Positions 1 through 11,408 of a stretch of DNA of 64,000 nt are shown piece after piece. Source of the DNA: Turritopsis dohrnii (lineage: Eukaryota > Cnidaria > Hydrozoa > Anthoathecata > Oceaniidae). Below the pieces are notes generated by a model, which saw nothing but the letters and a program-made list of their open reading frames with translations, was not told the DNA's origin and did not search any database. Within the stretch, counting starts at the first letter, position 1; each line of letters begins with the position of its first letter. The position numbers were made by a program, and so were the translations under genes. The stretch is taken from NCBI GenBank assembly GCA_027922465.2, contig BQMF02000303.1:248001-312000 (forward strand). The letters run 5' to 3'.

Positions 1-159
1 TATTATCTCATTTCAACGGAATTTTATGGATTGTTGGTCAGCGCCGCAAGGTAGCTGATCTTTCATTTCCCCGTGTCTGTCAGTCCCAGTCTGTGTGTAT
101 AATGTTGCAGTTCTATACGCCCCAGTTATACGCCCGTAGTTACTAATTTCAAATTTTTT

Positions 160-700
160 CAGTTCAAAATCAGACAGTTGAAAGCACAACGTTGATTTTT
201 GGAAAATATATCACTTGTGTGTGACGAATAAATGTATTACAATACAAAAAGAGTTCTTTTCATTCGAATGAATAAGTAAATTATTTGTTTGAATGGGCCC
301 TCCCTCTACCCTTTATATTAACGTAGTGCATTTTGGGAGCGAAATGCTGATCAAACTTATCAACAAGAACCAAACAGTCGAATTAGTTTTACAGATGCAA
401 TTTGCAATTCAATACACTTTAATATAAGTTTATACTATTGTTATATATTAAATATCAAGACATTAGCAACCACGTATCCTAATTGGATGGGATAAAAATT
501 TAGCAGGAAGAAAAACTCAGGCAAGTTGCATTAGTTATGTTTTCTTTTTCTTCAAAACATTATGTATTAAAGATAAGTGATAAGATGTTAGCTTACATAC
601 CTTAAGGGAATACTAGGTGATTTTTACTGAATTATTTATTTTATTGTGTTCTTGTACTGTTAAACACTTCAATTTTGTGTAGCTTGAAATTTTGAATGAA
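160..700. repeat. Dispersed 0.5 kb repeat, copy A
   Basis: Non-coding stretch that aligns along most of its length, in the same orientation, with 43930-44480. Shared landmarks are a fragment near AAAGCACAACGTTGATTTTT, the GTAGTGCA...GGGAGC block near 330, AACCACGTATCC near 468 and GGCAAGTTGCAT near 520. By eye the copies differ at roughly a fifth to a quarter of positions, with small indels, so the duplication is old. I see no ORF, TIR or target duplication that would define its class. The rest of 1-870 shows nothing recognisable. Confidence 0.6.
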
Positions 701-870
701 CAAAAAGGTTATGTTGAAAGTTTCCATACCGCAAAACCAGATCTGAAAATACGGGTTTGAAATTGAAAAGTAAAGTTACTTTTTATGATAATTATCCAAG
801 AATCATATATTATAAAAAATCCTGTTACTACGTACAGTACCGTTCAGATGAAACTTTACATGTATATATA

Positions 871-1490
871 TACAGTGTGTATCAAAATGTCTTATCCACC
901 AACTTTCAAGACGCATATCTCATTAAATATCTGATAAAATATTGTGAATTTTATACCACAAGAAAGAGCCTTTCATGCTCTATCCGTTAATATAAAATGT
1001 TTGCCAAAATATTTGTTCTTCGAAAAGATATTGAAGAAAAATTCAACGTTTTGGCTCATTAAATTCTTAAAAGTCAATTAACTGACATGCTAATGACTGT
1101 TTAATGATGTAATAATCTTTTGTTGTGCTGATGAAACCTTTAGAAAGTTTTAAGTACAGCTTTGCGTATTAATTTCCCATAACAACTGATCTTAAAAATT
1201 TTAAATTAAAAGTTTTTACTGTGTGATGATATGTAATTTTTTTTATTGTGTTTACAAATGGCCTTCATTGTAAAATGAGTTAATTGACTTTTAAGAATTT
1301 AGTGAACCAAATCGTTGAGTTTTTCTTCAATACCTTTTCGAAGAACAAATATTTTAGCAAACATTTTATATTAACGGATAGAGCATGAAAAGCTCTTTCT
1401 CGTGATATAAAATTCACAATATTTTATCAGACATGTAATGAAATATACGCCTTGAAAGTTGGTGGATAAGACATTTTGATACACACTGTA
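871..1490. mobile_element. Foldback MITE (TA target), copy 1
   Basis: The 620 bp unit starts TACAGTGTGTATCAAAATGT and ends with the exact reverse complement of that start. The two arms are inverted repeats of about 215 bp flanking a loop of about 190 bp. TA at both ends fits Tc1/mariner-type insertion. There is no transposase ORF; the short ORFs seen here (757-990 and 1414-1632) are by-products of the palindrome. Other copies lie at 52771-54191, 54693-55304 and 55683-56022. A TTAA at 1169-1172 in the loop is the empty equivalent of a site that is occupied in the 52771 copy. Confidence 0.85.
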
Positions 1491-2265
1491 CATGAAAACA
1501 CATGCATATTTTGTGATCGAACAAAAGAATGCACGTGAGTTTGATTATTAAAACATGCAGTTGGTATAACAATAAAAAATATTTAACTTCGTGTGATAAC
1601 AATGAACACATGAACATTCTTCGTGTAAACATGAGATGTTACATGAAGTCGTAAATCTCATGTACATGTAAAGTTTCATGTGAACGGTTACTGTACGGTT
1701 GTTTCTCCACAGAGATCTAAATTTTTTTTGATATTTCAAGAAAAACACCGAATTCCCTTGTCAATTTTGGTCAAATCATAAGATGAAACTTTTCTTGGTA
1801 AATAAAGTTTCTTTTAAAAAAAGTGCAGTTTCTTATAAAAATAACCGAAGTTTGTTTTTTAAAAAATATCTATTATTTACGAATTACTGTCTCGGTAAGA
1901 GTAGGCATCATAGAATATTGGTATAGTGCGTTTCCGTTTATATATACCTACGATTTTTCGAGAGGTAAATGTTCGAACCCGTCAAGTCAATTTTGTTTTT
2001 ACTAGAAAATTAGGACGGCGACCACAAAAGAGTCATAGACAAGGATATTTTGATAACAAACTGATCAATTATTTATATTGATATTTGGTCCTTGGATGGT
2101 CAGATTTCGATTTCTGCCTGATACCTATTTAATTAGTAGTTGTCTCGTACGGTTGACGACACCTGTCATGGTTTTGGACATGCTGAAAAATGAAAAAAAA
2201 TCTTATACCATTCCAAAGAGTATCAAAAATAGATCAAATCAAACAAAGTATTAGAACCCATATCT
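1491..2265. other. Gap with no recognised feature
   Basis: AT-rich sequence with only short ORFs in all frames. I see no gene, splice pattern, tRNA or paired repeat that I can support. Confidence 0.5.
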
Positions 2266-2455
2266 GAGACTATGTTCACACGTATCGGATAGCTTTTGTT
2301 CCGACATCGGAAAGAAATCATTTCACTTTTTGCAGCGGAACGGAATCATTTCGATTTTAATAACGGATAACTTCTGAACAATCTGAACGAAACGTCTATC
2401 TGGTATGGAAATTGTTCCGAAATGATATCTATCCGATACATGTGAACATGGTCTG
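2266..2455. mobile_element. hAT-like MITE of about 190 bp
   Basis: The right end reads (reverse complement) CAGACCATGTTCACATGTAT and continues CGGATAG. The left end at 2266 is the same over about 27 bp with two or three differences. CAGA-type termini with a small non-coding body fit hAT-derived MITEs. I could not find a matching 8 bp target duplication, so the class is tentative. Confidence 0.55.
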
Positions 2456-4607
2456 AAGTTGCTTATATACTTCTCTTTAAAAATGAAGTCATCCATGACG
2501 TCAGTTGAAAGTAGAAAGTGAGGAACAATTGTTTTTATTCCAAAGAGAATTTTCTAAAATGTATGAGCGGTTAAAACAGAAAAATTTAATTTTGTTTGAA
2601 AAATATAATTTTGTTTGTTGTCTTTCATCGCCATCGTCTTGGAAGGATTTCTGCGTATAAATTTTCTGAGTTGAAACTCTAATTATAAGTCCTAAGTATC
2701 CTAGAACTTCTTCCTTTTTACTGTCATTCACACCATAATGTAACTTTGCAATATTTTATGTGGGTTCAATTCCCCTCCCGATCCGCTAACTTTGCACTGC
2801 AATTGGAAAAGTAATAGTTTGAATGATAGTTAAAATACATACACTGTAAGAAATTGGGGTTTCAGATATTCTGCCCTTTTCTTTAAACCGTCTGGAAAAA
2901 TAACTGATGCGCATGAATTATATAGCCAATTTGCTGACGTAATTGCATAAAATTATGGAACATATAAATAAATTAAACAAAAATTTCCCGTTTCTGTATG
3001 ATCTGGTTTTCCGGTATGGAAACTTCCAACAACCGAACAAAAAGTTACCAAAAGACCTTATGGCACAAATGTAAAATATTTTAGAAGTTATTTAGAGAAA
3101 TTATTATATAATTACAGTAGCAATAACACACATCAGCTCATAAGAAGACAAAGATGAAGAAAATATTAAAAAAACACAAACAAAAACAATTATACAATAT
3201 ACCTTATTCGTACTCTTATAAATGCTGGAAAATTTCTTGCAGTAATTGCTGTATCTGTTTTTTTAATTTTGGTTCGGGCCACCAAAATTTTTGAAAATCA
3301 GTGTCGTGGTGGCCCGACTGGACAAGCAAAAAAAGTATAAGTATAAATTGGAAATATGATTTTTGAGCTTTATATATAATGTTTGTCTTTGCAAATTCAG
3401 CTCATTTTTCTATTTTCTATCAGCGCATTTCTAAGCGTTTCCAAATGAAATTGTAAAGTGTTATTGAATTTCAGGCAGTTAAAATTTCCTTCGGGCCACC
3501 AAAAAAACCAACGATGTCAATGGCCCGGCATAAAACCCAGATAAAATCTTAATATAAGACACTGATCTGCCACCATTAAATTGAGAAATTCAGTAACTAT
3601 TTTCCCTTCAGGCATAACATTAGAGTTAAAATTATGATTCTGTAATTGAAGTTTCTGAATTTTGTTAAATGGAATAAATTAGAATTAATTGATGCATTGT
3701 GCAGTCATACATAACCTTTTACACTTTCATTTTTAGTAATCAGCAACTGCTTGGCATTGGATCTTCACGTAACCTGATGTGAGGACCACTTACTTGGTAG
3801 AAACGAAAGTTCACTAGCGTGATTAACCAAACACATAGTTTCTGTAATAACGTAAAGCTGGAAGCTGGAACTTGTAAAACTGAAATTTGAAGCTTAAATA
3901 AAACCGAATAAAGTAACGAAGTTGTTGTAATTGTAATGCCTATATGATTTCTGTTGATGCGTATCGTATTGCCGTATGTAGTTTATATGCTGTCATAGAA
4001 ACTTCCTAACTAATGAGGAAAAAGGATTGTTGTGGAAATGCAAAGTTTTCTTTTATAACGTTTGCCTTGAGATTTAGTTAAAGCGACTTCCGTTAGAAAA
4101 AAATACTCATGTAGCACGTTATTCGGCTCATAGAACTTTGCGTTTTGGTCTCGATGAGACATATGTAGATAGGATGTTAAGTCAGAGGTAGTAATCTGTA
4201 CGCAATGTCAGGGCCCCTTTTTATCACGAGAGGTTTTTAATATATCTGTTTTGGGCGAATGGATTTACATTTTCAATTGGCATGTTCACCAACCGAATAC
4301 GGGCGTACCCAGATACTAATCAAACTATTTTAGAATGCTGGTCATTTCGTTTGTAAAGTCATTATGATCTTTAGATTTTTGAGCATACAGTTCGCGCTAA
4401 CCTTAAGGCCTAAGGCCTCTTGTTTGATTTGATTTCTATCTTCACTCATGCTCTTAATTCACACGTTCTGGTACGACATCTACTATCAAAGTAAAATATA
4501 AAACCTGTCTCGAGCTGACATAGTAATTTTTGGTCCTTTCCAAGTAGTTAGAAAAAGTAAATAATCTAAGTTATTTTCGGCTCACAGATTAGAAAATAAA
4601 TCAGGAC
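2456..4607. other. Gap: hairpin and partial inverted repeat only
   Basis: No gene is recognised. A short inverted repeat (CGGGCCACCA at about 3276 and TGGTGGCCCG ending at about 3317) forms a hairpin, and a related CGGGCCACC block recurs near 3493. The sequence 2987-3028 is an imperfect reverse complement of 715-755, sharing the run GGTATGGAAACTT; this could be the two ends of an old element of about 2.3 kb. Confidence 0.4.
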
Positions 4608-5027
4608 AAGGGGACAAGGTTTTAGTCCGACTTAAACGGCGTCCATGTGTTCTTTTAAAAACTTAGCCTTTCCTGATAATAATATTTTGTTAATGCATCA
4701 TTTCCTCTGGAAAGCCTAATCACAGTCTCCAAAAGATCCTTTAAATTATAAACTTTTCCTGTTTAACTCATATATTTATAGTTTGTTATGATGAAACCTC
4801 CCACATAATTCGATAAAATATCCTTAGAAGGATATTTTATCGAATTATGTCGATCTAAAGATCATTGCAAAAGGTTTTCTTGCAAAAATAAATTCTGTTT
4901 CCTTTTTCAAGAAAGTTTATTCCGCGAGACTTGTTCCAGCAACCATCACTCGCAAAAAATTTCAACATGCGAACTTTCAGCCTTTTAAACCGATGGAATA
5001 TACTAAATGAGATGACATTTTATTAAC
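4608..5027. repeat. 0.4 kb direct repeat flanking SAP/SWIM region, copy 1
   Basis: This matches 11032-11408 in the same orientation from AAGGGGACAAGG to ATTTTATTAAC, with small indels. The block GTCCGACTTAAACGGCGTCC is identical in both. This copy contains a perfect 48 bp palindrome at 4803-4850 (23 bp arms, 2 bp loop) of which the other copy has only one arm. The GTCCGACTTAA motif also occurs near a pogo/Tigger-like end at about 12650, so the repeat may be part of such an element. It could equally be the remains of long terminal repeats. Confidence 0.6.
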
Positions 5028-5158
5028 TTTTGAGTTAATTTCTCGCTAGGGTTTCACCAATACCACCAAAACTTTGCTTACAGACTTTTATAGACTTTTC
5101 ATGTGATAACCAGACCATTAAAATTTCACTGTGAAATGTCTTTTAAAAATCGTCTGTA

Positions 5159-5231
5159 AGTAAGATACCCTGATGCTGATACTCGCTGACCCAAACAAAA
5201 TTTGATAAGTTTGCACAGAGAAATATTAGGA
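5159..5231. repeat. Short direct repeat, first unit
   Basis: About 72 bp (ACCCTGATGCTGATACTCGC onward) is repeated in direct orientation at 5403-5475 with a few substitutions. Both units run through ACTCGCTGACCCAAAC and end in AAATATTAG. The intervening 170 bp is not repeated. Confidence 0.6.
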
Positions 5232-5402
5232 AAAAATATTATTTCTTCACTTTTACAAGCACTCTACCAATCAGTGAAAAAGGAGAGAATATCTGTTTCC
5301 TTCTATTGCATGGATATTGTCTGTAACATTTGAGTTTCTAAACAGCTCTAACACTCAATTTTCTCAATAGTTGCTCCTGTGGTAATCGTGATCTTCGCAA
5401 GT

Positions 5403-5475
5403 ACAAGATATACCCTGATACTGATACTCGCTGACCCAAACGAAATTTCATAAGTTTACACAGACAAATATTAGA
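5403..5475. repeat. Short direct repeat, second unit
   Basis: Second unit of the direct repeat described at 5159-5231. It sits just upstream of the SAP-like exon. Confidence 0.6.
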
Positions 5476-5633
5476 GGCCTGGAAATGACACAAAAGTTCA
5501 GATGGAACTAGACGAACACGAATTTTGTCTTGAAATTTGATTACCAAGAAAAAAATGGTAGCTTGAAGGCGGCTTTAAGTTTTCTTTTTGTGAACGTAGA
5601 CAGTCGCGTGGAGAAAATTCGGGGTTTAGCAAT

Positions 5634-5765
5634 ATGGAAAACATTGCAAATTTGACGAAAGATCAGATTACTGAGTGGCTTCGAAACAATGGTTTATCTG
5701 TGAGTGGTACTGAAAGAAGAACTTATGCATATAGAATCAAGAAATATAAATGTTATCCACCAAAG
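5634..5765 (+). CDS. SAP-like domain first exon (partial gene)
   Basis: An ATG at 5634 opens 44 codons ending at a plausible donor (AAG followed by GTTAGT). The peptide begins MENIANLTKDQITEWLRN and has the helix-extension-helix pattern of a SAP DNA-binding domain: a leucine/isoleucine-rich first helix, a GLSVSG turn, then a basic second helix. Similar N-termini occur in cnidarian SAP + SWIM zinc-finger + YqaJ-nuclease proteins, a family also seen here at 8554-9316 and 22593-22824. A possible acceptor lies at about 5818, but the sequence after it hits stops quickly and I cannot follow the gene. It is probably a stranded first exon of a decayed copy. Confidence 0.45.
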
Positions 5766-8148
5766 GTTAGTTAAAAAACTGATTTCAAAATCCAATCATG
5801 CTACACATTTTCTTGCAGTCTACAATACCACACTGGTACAATACCTACACTGTACCCTGTTATCAATGTTCTCAACCGAAAACTTGACTTAGAAAATCCA
5901 GTAACTGAATATCTTAATCCAGTTATCAAAGTCAAAATTTGGAAGACCATCTGTGATACAACATTTAGCACATCTTTCTAAATTAAATCAGTTTGAAGAC
6001 TATTGATACATGAAGCAGGTAAAATTTCAAGAAAAGTTTCTGAACATTCCAAGTGACAAATGTTCAGAAATAAACAAACATTTTGACGGACAAGCTAAAG
6101 ATAACAAAGACACAACATCATTTCAGATAAAGATATATTGACAAATGATAAAGTTGTTTTACTACTGTACCATTCTAATTGTTAATTTTACCAACAAATT
6201 TTAAAAATCTCTGGTTCACATCCAGTATATGTGCAAAAGAAGTGGAAAGGCTAAAGTTTACAGAAAAAAATTGTAACTGAACGTGCTGTGAGGCAAAGAA
6301 TTGGACTTTTATCAACATTTTATCAACCTTGTGTTTTGGCAATGTGTTTGGGTCACTTGAACATATGACTCTTGATAATGTAACTACGTTACGAAAAGCT
6401 TCGTTAAAGAAAGAAAATATATGTTTTTAATGTGTTTAATAATGTAATTGATTTTTTAGCTGAATTTTTGACTTTGCTTAATATAATAGTCCAGTCCCCA
6501 ATTTTAACATTAAATCGTTCAATGTGGATTCTTTTTGAAGCAAGTTGCACTGAATTTCATTTTTAGTGTCCTTTTGTTGGGTCAGTTTAAGTGAATGAAT
6601 GCAAAAAGATCTTGCACAATGAATCCCTTTATCATTAATTGGTGCTCTTCCTCAACAAAAAGCAGGAATCCTGTTTTCTCTCTGGGTATATATCAATGAA
6701 CACGTTCCCCATATCGTGAAAACATCAACAAATTCATATCATAGTTAGTTGCACACTGGAATTTAAACTCAGTTGCGTCAATCACTATAGACAGTCAGCT
6801 CTGGCTGTATTCTCTTCTGAACTTCTAATTCTTTGCTCTAGTGTACTTCATTTTCAATAGCTGATACTGTGATTCAGGAACAATAAGATTGAGGAAAATC
6901 GTGCGGTGATCCTATTTACTACAAAGGTGTTGGACTAAATTATTTAAAATATAGGTTCTTATTTTTGAAATACACTGTATGACTCGATAATTTGATGTAA
7001 TACCCTGTTGATTGGTGTTGTCATTAAAATTTTGCCCGTGAAGTGGTGGTTGGAGAATTGTTTGATGTGTTTTGCTGGTTCAGAGTCTTTGAATTTGTGA
7101 TGTCATGAATTTTTTTAAGAAAACGCTTTGAGCATGTTTCATTTTCTAGGCAGAACGGTATTTCAATAAATAACAGCTATTAAATATTTCTGCTTTGTAA
7201 CACAATCAAAATTAGTAAAAAGGAAAAAAGTATAATAAAACAAGATGACAAATCTTTAAAATTAAGCAAAAACTTTTCGATATATTATCATCTTCAGTGC
7301 TAAAAGTAAAATGTTAAATTTTAAAGATTTGTCGTCCTGTTTTATAATATGTATATTTGCAAACTGGCATACATGATAAAAACAAAAAAAAGTAGGTGTT
7401 ATGCAAATCTGTCGAATTCTTTTTGCTGCAAGTTGAGTTTGAGATTGATTTTCTCATAGCAGGCAAAGCTTTGTTGTGAATTTTCAATTTAAGTGTCTTG
7501 TTTTCAGCTTGTTTGATTTTGACAACATTCTATTCAAGTTTCTTAAAAATAACGTCACATAAATTTTCATTTGCATATTTCACCATCAGTGATTTAGTTA
7601 GAATTGTCTGTACAATGTTTTGTACTCTGTGTACAAATGTTTGTTACTGTTCGAGAAGTTGCTTTTTGATTGCATATGGAATGTACCCAGAAACATAACG
7701 TAACATAACGTTTTTTCTTCTACTAGTGTCAACTTTAAATGATTTGCTTCCACAAAACAATTTTGCTTTAACATTAACTTGAAAAAAGTCCCAAATAAAC
7801 TGAAATAGGATTACAAGCTCAAGCTCAGTGTTTTCATGCAGGAAATGAATTATATCTTTCCAGGAGTTCATAATATCTAATTTGGTGAAATTTCGAAAAC
7901 ATCAGCTATTTTTATGTACTGAAATCAATAACATCAAGTTGATGTTGACTCAGTGTATCTGTGTAATTGTGAACAAAGTTTACTATGCATGTGAAATTCT
8001 TCTTTATCAACTGTCTTTTTTTTTCACTTTTCTAAGTGCTTCTTGTAAAACAAACGATTCTTATATTTCTTCCAGCATTTTTTACAAGAGTAACTGAATG
8101 CAGATGACAGATTAACTTCGATCTTCTCATGGACTGAATGAACAACTT
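5766..8148. other. Gap with a hairpin repeat
   Basis: No gene can be supported. 7231-7263 and 7317-7349 form an inverted repeat of 33 bp with two mismatches (arms ending AAATCTTTAAAATT and mirrored). The loop contains ATATTATCATCTTCAG, a hairpin type seen in short dispersed repeats of invertebrates. The rest is AT-rich without recognisable coding content. Confidence 0.45.
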
Positions 8149-8355
8149 TTAATACATCATATCATCCCCAACAAAAATAACAGTGGAGATTAGTAAGGTT
8201 ACGTCCTCATCCCAATTCACGTCAAAATCAGCCATAACAATTTTTTTGTCATCTGACCTAATCACAGTATCGACTAAAACCTCAATATCTTCGTCAAAAT
8301 CGAGATCTTCAAACTCCAATTCCTTATTATCAAAACACGTGTTGTTGGTCGCCAT
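8149..8355 (-). CDS. Small acidic ORF, function unknown
   Basis: A 68-codon ORF starting MATNNTC and very rich in Asp and Glu. It holds two similar segments (DFDEDIEVLVDTVI and NWDEDVTLLISTVI), suggesting an internal duplication, and no membrane segment. It lies on the same strand as, and downstream of, the broken SAP/SWIM gene at 8554-9316. I do not recognise it. It could be a fragment of the same repetitive gene family or a chance ORF; the internal repeat is the only sign in favour of real coding. Confidence 0.25.
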   Translation of the reverse strand: MATNNTCFDNKELEFEDLDFDEDIEVLVDTVIRSDDKKIVMADFDVNWDEDVTLLISTVIFVGDDMMY

Positions 8356-8553
8356 ATTGAATATAACTGAAAGGTATTCTGGCTTGTACGTTTAGGACTA
8401 AAAACTAAAAATAATTTTAAATAATTTTAAAATAATTTCATTTGTCCAACTCAAACCATTAAATGCAATCTGATTGGTTTAATAAGGAAAAAATTCTATT
8501 GTTTTAAACTATCACGCAAAGTTGAATAGATAACAAGGTTGGTAACAATAGAC

Positions 8554-9316
8554 TTATACTCGTTCACTATCCATCTTGCTCACACATCTCTGGTTAAAAT
8601 CAAGATATTTTGTATTAGCAGGCACAACTTCCTGACGAGATGGTACCCACTGGTTTGTTGAACTTGTACATGCTGGGTTTGTTAGTCCATTTTTTACAGC
8701 AATTTCAATGCGAAACATAGCAGCAACAACATGATTACGTTTCACTCGTACCAGCCACATAAAGGTGCAGTAACAAGATCTCACATGTGCAGACATTTTC
8801 TCAATAACTAGCCAAGGTTTGTCGTTTGAGTCACGGATGTTTTGTGATTTTCTGCATTGAGTTTTGAAAATGAAATATTTTCTCTTTTCATTGATACAAC
8901 TCTTCCAGCCAACCAGATTTAAAATAGCTATAAGCCTTACAATTTTTATAATCACTGAAGTCTTGAATGCTGAGTTCAGATGAAAAAAACATCAAAAAAT
9001 TGAAAATGTCTGGATGCAGCAACATTGGGCAGAATTTGATACCATTATTCTCATCCATCCAACCCTCCCTTATCATGGAAGGATCAGGAATAGTCACGTC
9101 GTCTAATTTCAGTTTGTAGATGTATTCAGGCTTTAGTTCATTCTCAATTTCAACATCAGATTTTACTGGTTCAACATCATTCTCCTTAGCTGCAACCACT
9201 CTATCAACCATCTCTTGTTTTCGTCCAGTTAAACGCAAATCACGGACTCTCAAGTAGTTTTTAAGTTCTTTCACGCTCATACTAGTTACCATATCACAAT
9301 CGATGTTTCTAGACAC
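8554..9316 (-). pseudogene. SAP + SWIM zinc-finger family protein, broken
   Basis: Two minus-strand reading frames joined by a frameshift near 8890-8955. The first (from 9316) has a SAP motif (VKELKNYLRVRDLRLTGRKQ) and then the conserved block IREGW...PDIFNFL, ending in YSYFKSGW. The second continues with KPWLVIEK and a SWIM-like stretch (CYCTFMW...NHVVAAMF), then NGLTNPACTS. SWIM fingers need C-x-C...C-x-H; here the third ligand position reads Asn. In related cnidarian proteins these domains precede a YqaJ-type exonuclease domain, which is absent here. Frameshift, lost zinc ligand and lost nuclease together mark a pseudogene. It is divergent from the broken gene at 9380, about 60 bp apart. 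Confidence 0.6.
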
Positions 9317-9379
9317 TCAACTTATTAATAATCAAGTTTATCATTCATAAAATTTTACAAAAAAGCTAAGGATTTAGAA

Positions 9380-10930
9380 GTGGATGAAGGTGAATACGAT
9401 GTCAATGCTCAAATATCATGTACTGCTTTTCTTGAACAAACTAGCTTTATGATTGGTTGTGCTGAGGAAGACAAAAACAGAATTTTTAAGCTTGATGACT
9501 TGATAAAACTCTATCAGAAAAGAATTTGTGATCTTGGTGGAAAACTTGATGGAAAAATTAACTCTGAGATTTAAAAACAGACTGTTATCGCATTTTGAAA
9601 ACCTTGTCGAATCAAAGGAAGGAAGACATGTTTACTTGGTATTTGATCACGAACTTGGATCTGTACTAAAGACAGTTTTTGAAAGCTCTATAGATGACGA
9701 TGCTTTTACGTTAGCAAAGGCTGCAAACATTTTATGGAGGGAAATATTCTCTAAAAAATACCAATCCTTTCAAGGCTCATTCTCAGCGGATTGACAGAGT
9801 GTCTTTTTGATTCACTTCATAAAATCATTTGTCGATATGCTTCTTCATGGTCCAAACGTGAATAAGAACAACGAATACTTGGAGCAAAACATGTTACCAA
9901 TAGTCCAGCTTATCGTTCAAAATTCAATCAAACGCGTGCGAAAAGAGTCTACATCGTGTTACATCAACAAAAGCAGAGAGTCACCGATTTCACCGACATA
10001 CACTGGGCTAATGGTTCACCTTAAGACAAGAAAAAAAGGAGTCATAGAGGAGCTCAATGAACTGGGGCTATCAATTCCTTACAGACGTGTTATGAGCCTG
10101 ATCGACTCACTTAGTGCAACCGTTTTGAAAGAGAATGAAGAAAACGGGGTTGTGTGTCTCAGGACGCTAAAGAAAAACACTTTCAATATTGGTGTCCTGG
10201 ACAACTTACCTATCGATCCAACATCGTCGACGTCAATAGGTTCGTTTCATGGAACAGCAATATCCTTATTCCAAAACATAATAATCAAGTTTGATGATAG
10301 CGAAACCAAAAGAACTTCGCTGGAAAAGGGTGATAAATTATCCTCATTACCAACTTTCTAATCAGAGGTCACCTGTTTCCTTTTTTAATCAGCACCCTGA
10401 AACGAAAGATTATTCAAAAGTACATGAAGATTCAACCGTTCAATCAAATTCTGGTATCCAAGAAGAAAGGTATTCTAATTTCAAATGTCATAAGATTGAC
10501 CCTTTTAGCTTCTTTATAACATTAGTCACAAACTCAGAAACTGTATTCTATGAAGTCTTCTCCCATATACAAGGTTCACGATAATAAAGGCTTTTTTGCA
10601 AAGCAAAGAGAATAACATTTGGTTGGCAAACACGAATTTACATGCAAACATTCAAATAATTTTAATCTTCTATCTTAGATGGCTGTATCATGTTGAAGAA
10701 CAACTTTTGATTGATGAAAAGGAAAGATCAAAACACATATCGTGGTCAGCTTTTAACGCTGAAGAACAAACTGATGAAAAACCTAACGATGTTTCTGCAC
10801 TTTTACCGCTATTTCCCGATGACTCAAAATCAATTCCTATGATGAAACATGGAATGGATGTTAGAAAAGATACGCTTTGGTAATTTAATGGAGTAAATGC
10901 CTTTAGCAATTTCCTTTTACAACACAACAA
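9380..10930 (+). pseudogene. Repetitive cnidarian family protein (unnamed), broken
   Basis: A chain of plus-strand ORFs in changing frames (9380-9574, 9528-9794, 9807-10361, 10291-10584, 10596-10883) reads as one decayed gene with at least four frameshifts. The middle part carries landmarks I associate with a multicopy, uncharacterised cnidarian protein family: a PTYTGLMVHLKTRKKG block, and the block IGSFHGTAISLFQN that follows a DNLPIDP-like motif. No enzymatic motif is apparent, so I assign no function. It faces away from the SAP/SWIM pseudogene, and the pair is bracketed by the 0.4 kb direct repeats at 4608 and 11032. A run of about 25 bp near 10865 recurs at about 13740. Confidence 0.5.
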
Positions 10931-11031
10931 CGTTCAGTCGGACTCTCGATGGTCCCAAAAAATTGGTCTGATAAATCCGAAAAATCGAGTCTGATTTATC
11001 GGAATAGTCAGACTCTGCTTATTTAGTCTGA

Positions 11032-11408
11032 AAGGGGACAAGGTTTTTGTCCGACTTAAACGGCGTCCATGTGTTCTTTTAAGAACTTAGCCTTTCCTGA
11101 TAATAATATTTTGTTAATGCGGAAATCATTTCCAGAGGAAAGTCTAATAATCGTCTCCAAAAGATACTTTAAATTATAAACTTTTCCTGTCTAACTTATA
11201 TATTTATAGTTTGTTATGACGAAACCTCCGACATAATTCAATAAAAAAATCCTTAGATCATTGCAAAGGGCTTTTTCGCAAAAATAAATTCTGTTTCCTT
11301 ATTCGAGAGACTTGTCCCAGCAACCGTCACTCCCAAAAGGTTTGGACACGCGAACTTTCTGCCTTTTAAACCGATGGAATATACTAAATGAGGTGAAATT
11401 TTATTAAC
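11032..11408. repeat. 0.4 kb direct repeat flanking SAP/SWIM region, copy 2
   Basis: Same sequence and orientation as 4608-5027, lacking most of the palindrome found there. Immediately upstream (about 10933-11030) is a stretch starting CAGTCGGACTCTCGATGG with repeated TCTGAT/TTATCGG motifs, similar in style to subterminal regions of pogo/Tigger elements. Confidence 0.6.

Noticed and set aside
757..1748. ORFs around the first foldback element
   Set aside because: They arise from the inverted arms of the element and its flanks, with no codon structure or domain.
8183..8395. Ser-rich plus-strand ORF
   Set aside because: It is antisense to the acidic minus-strand ORF; the Ser-rich sequence is the mirror of Asp/Glu codons.
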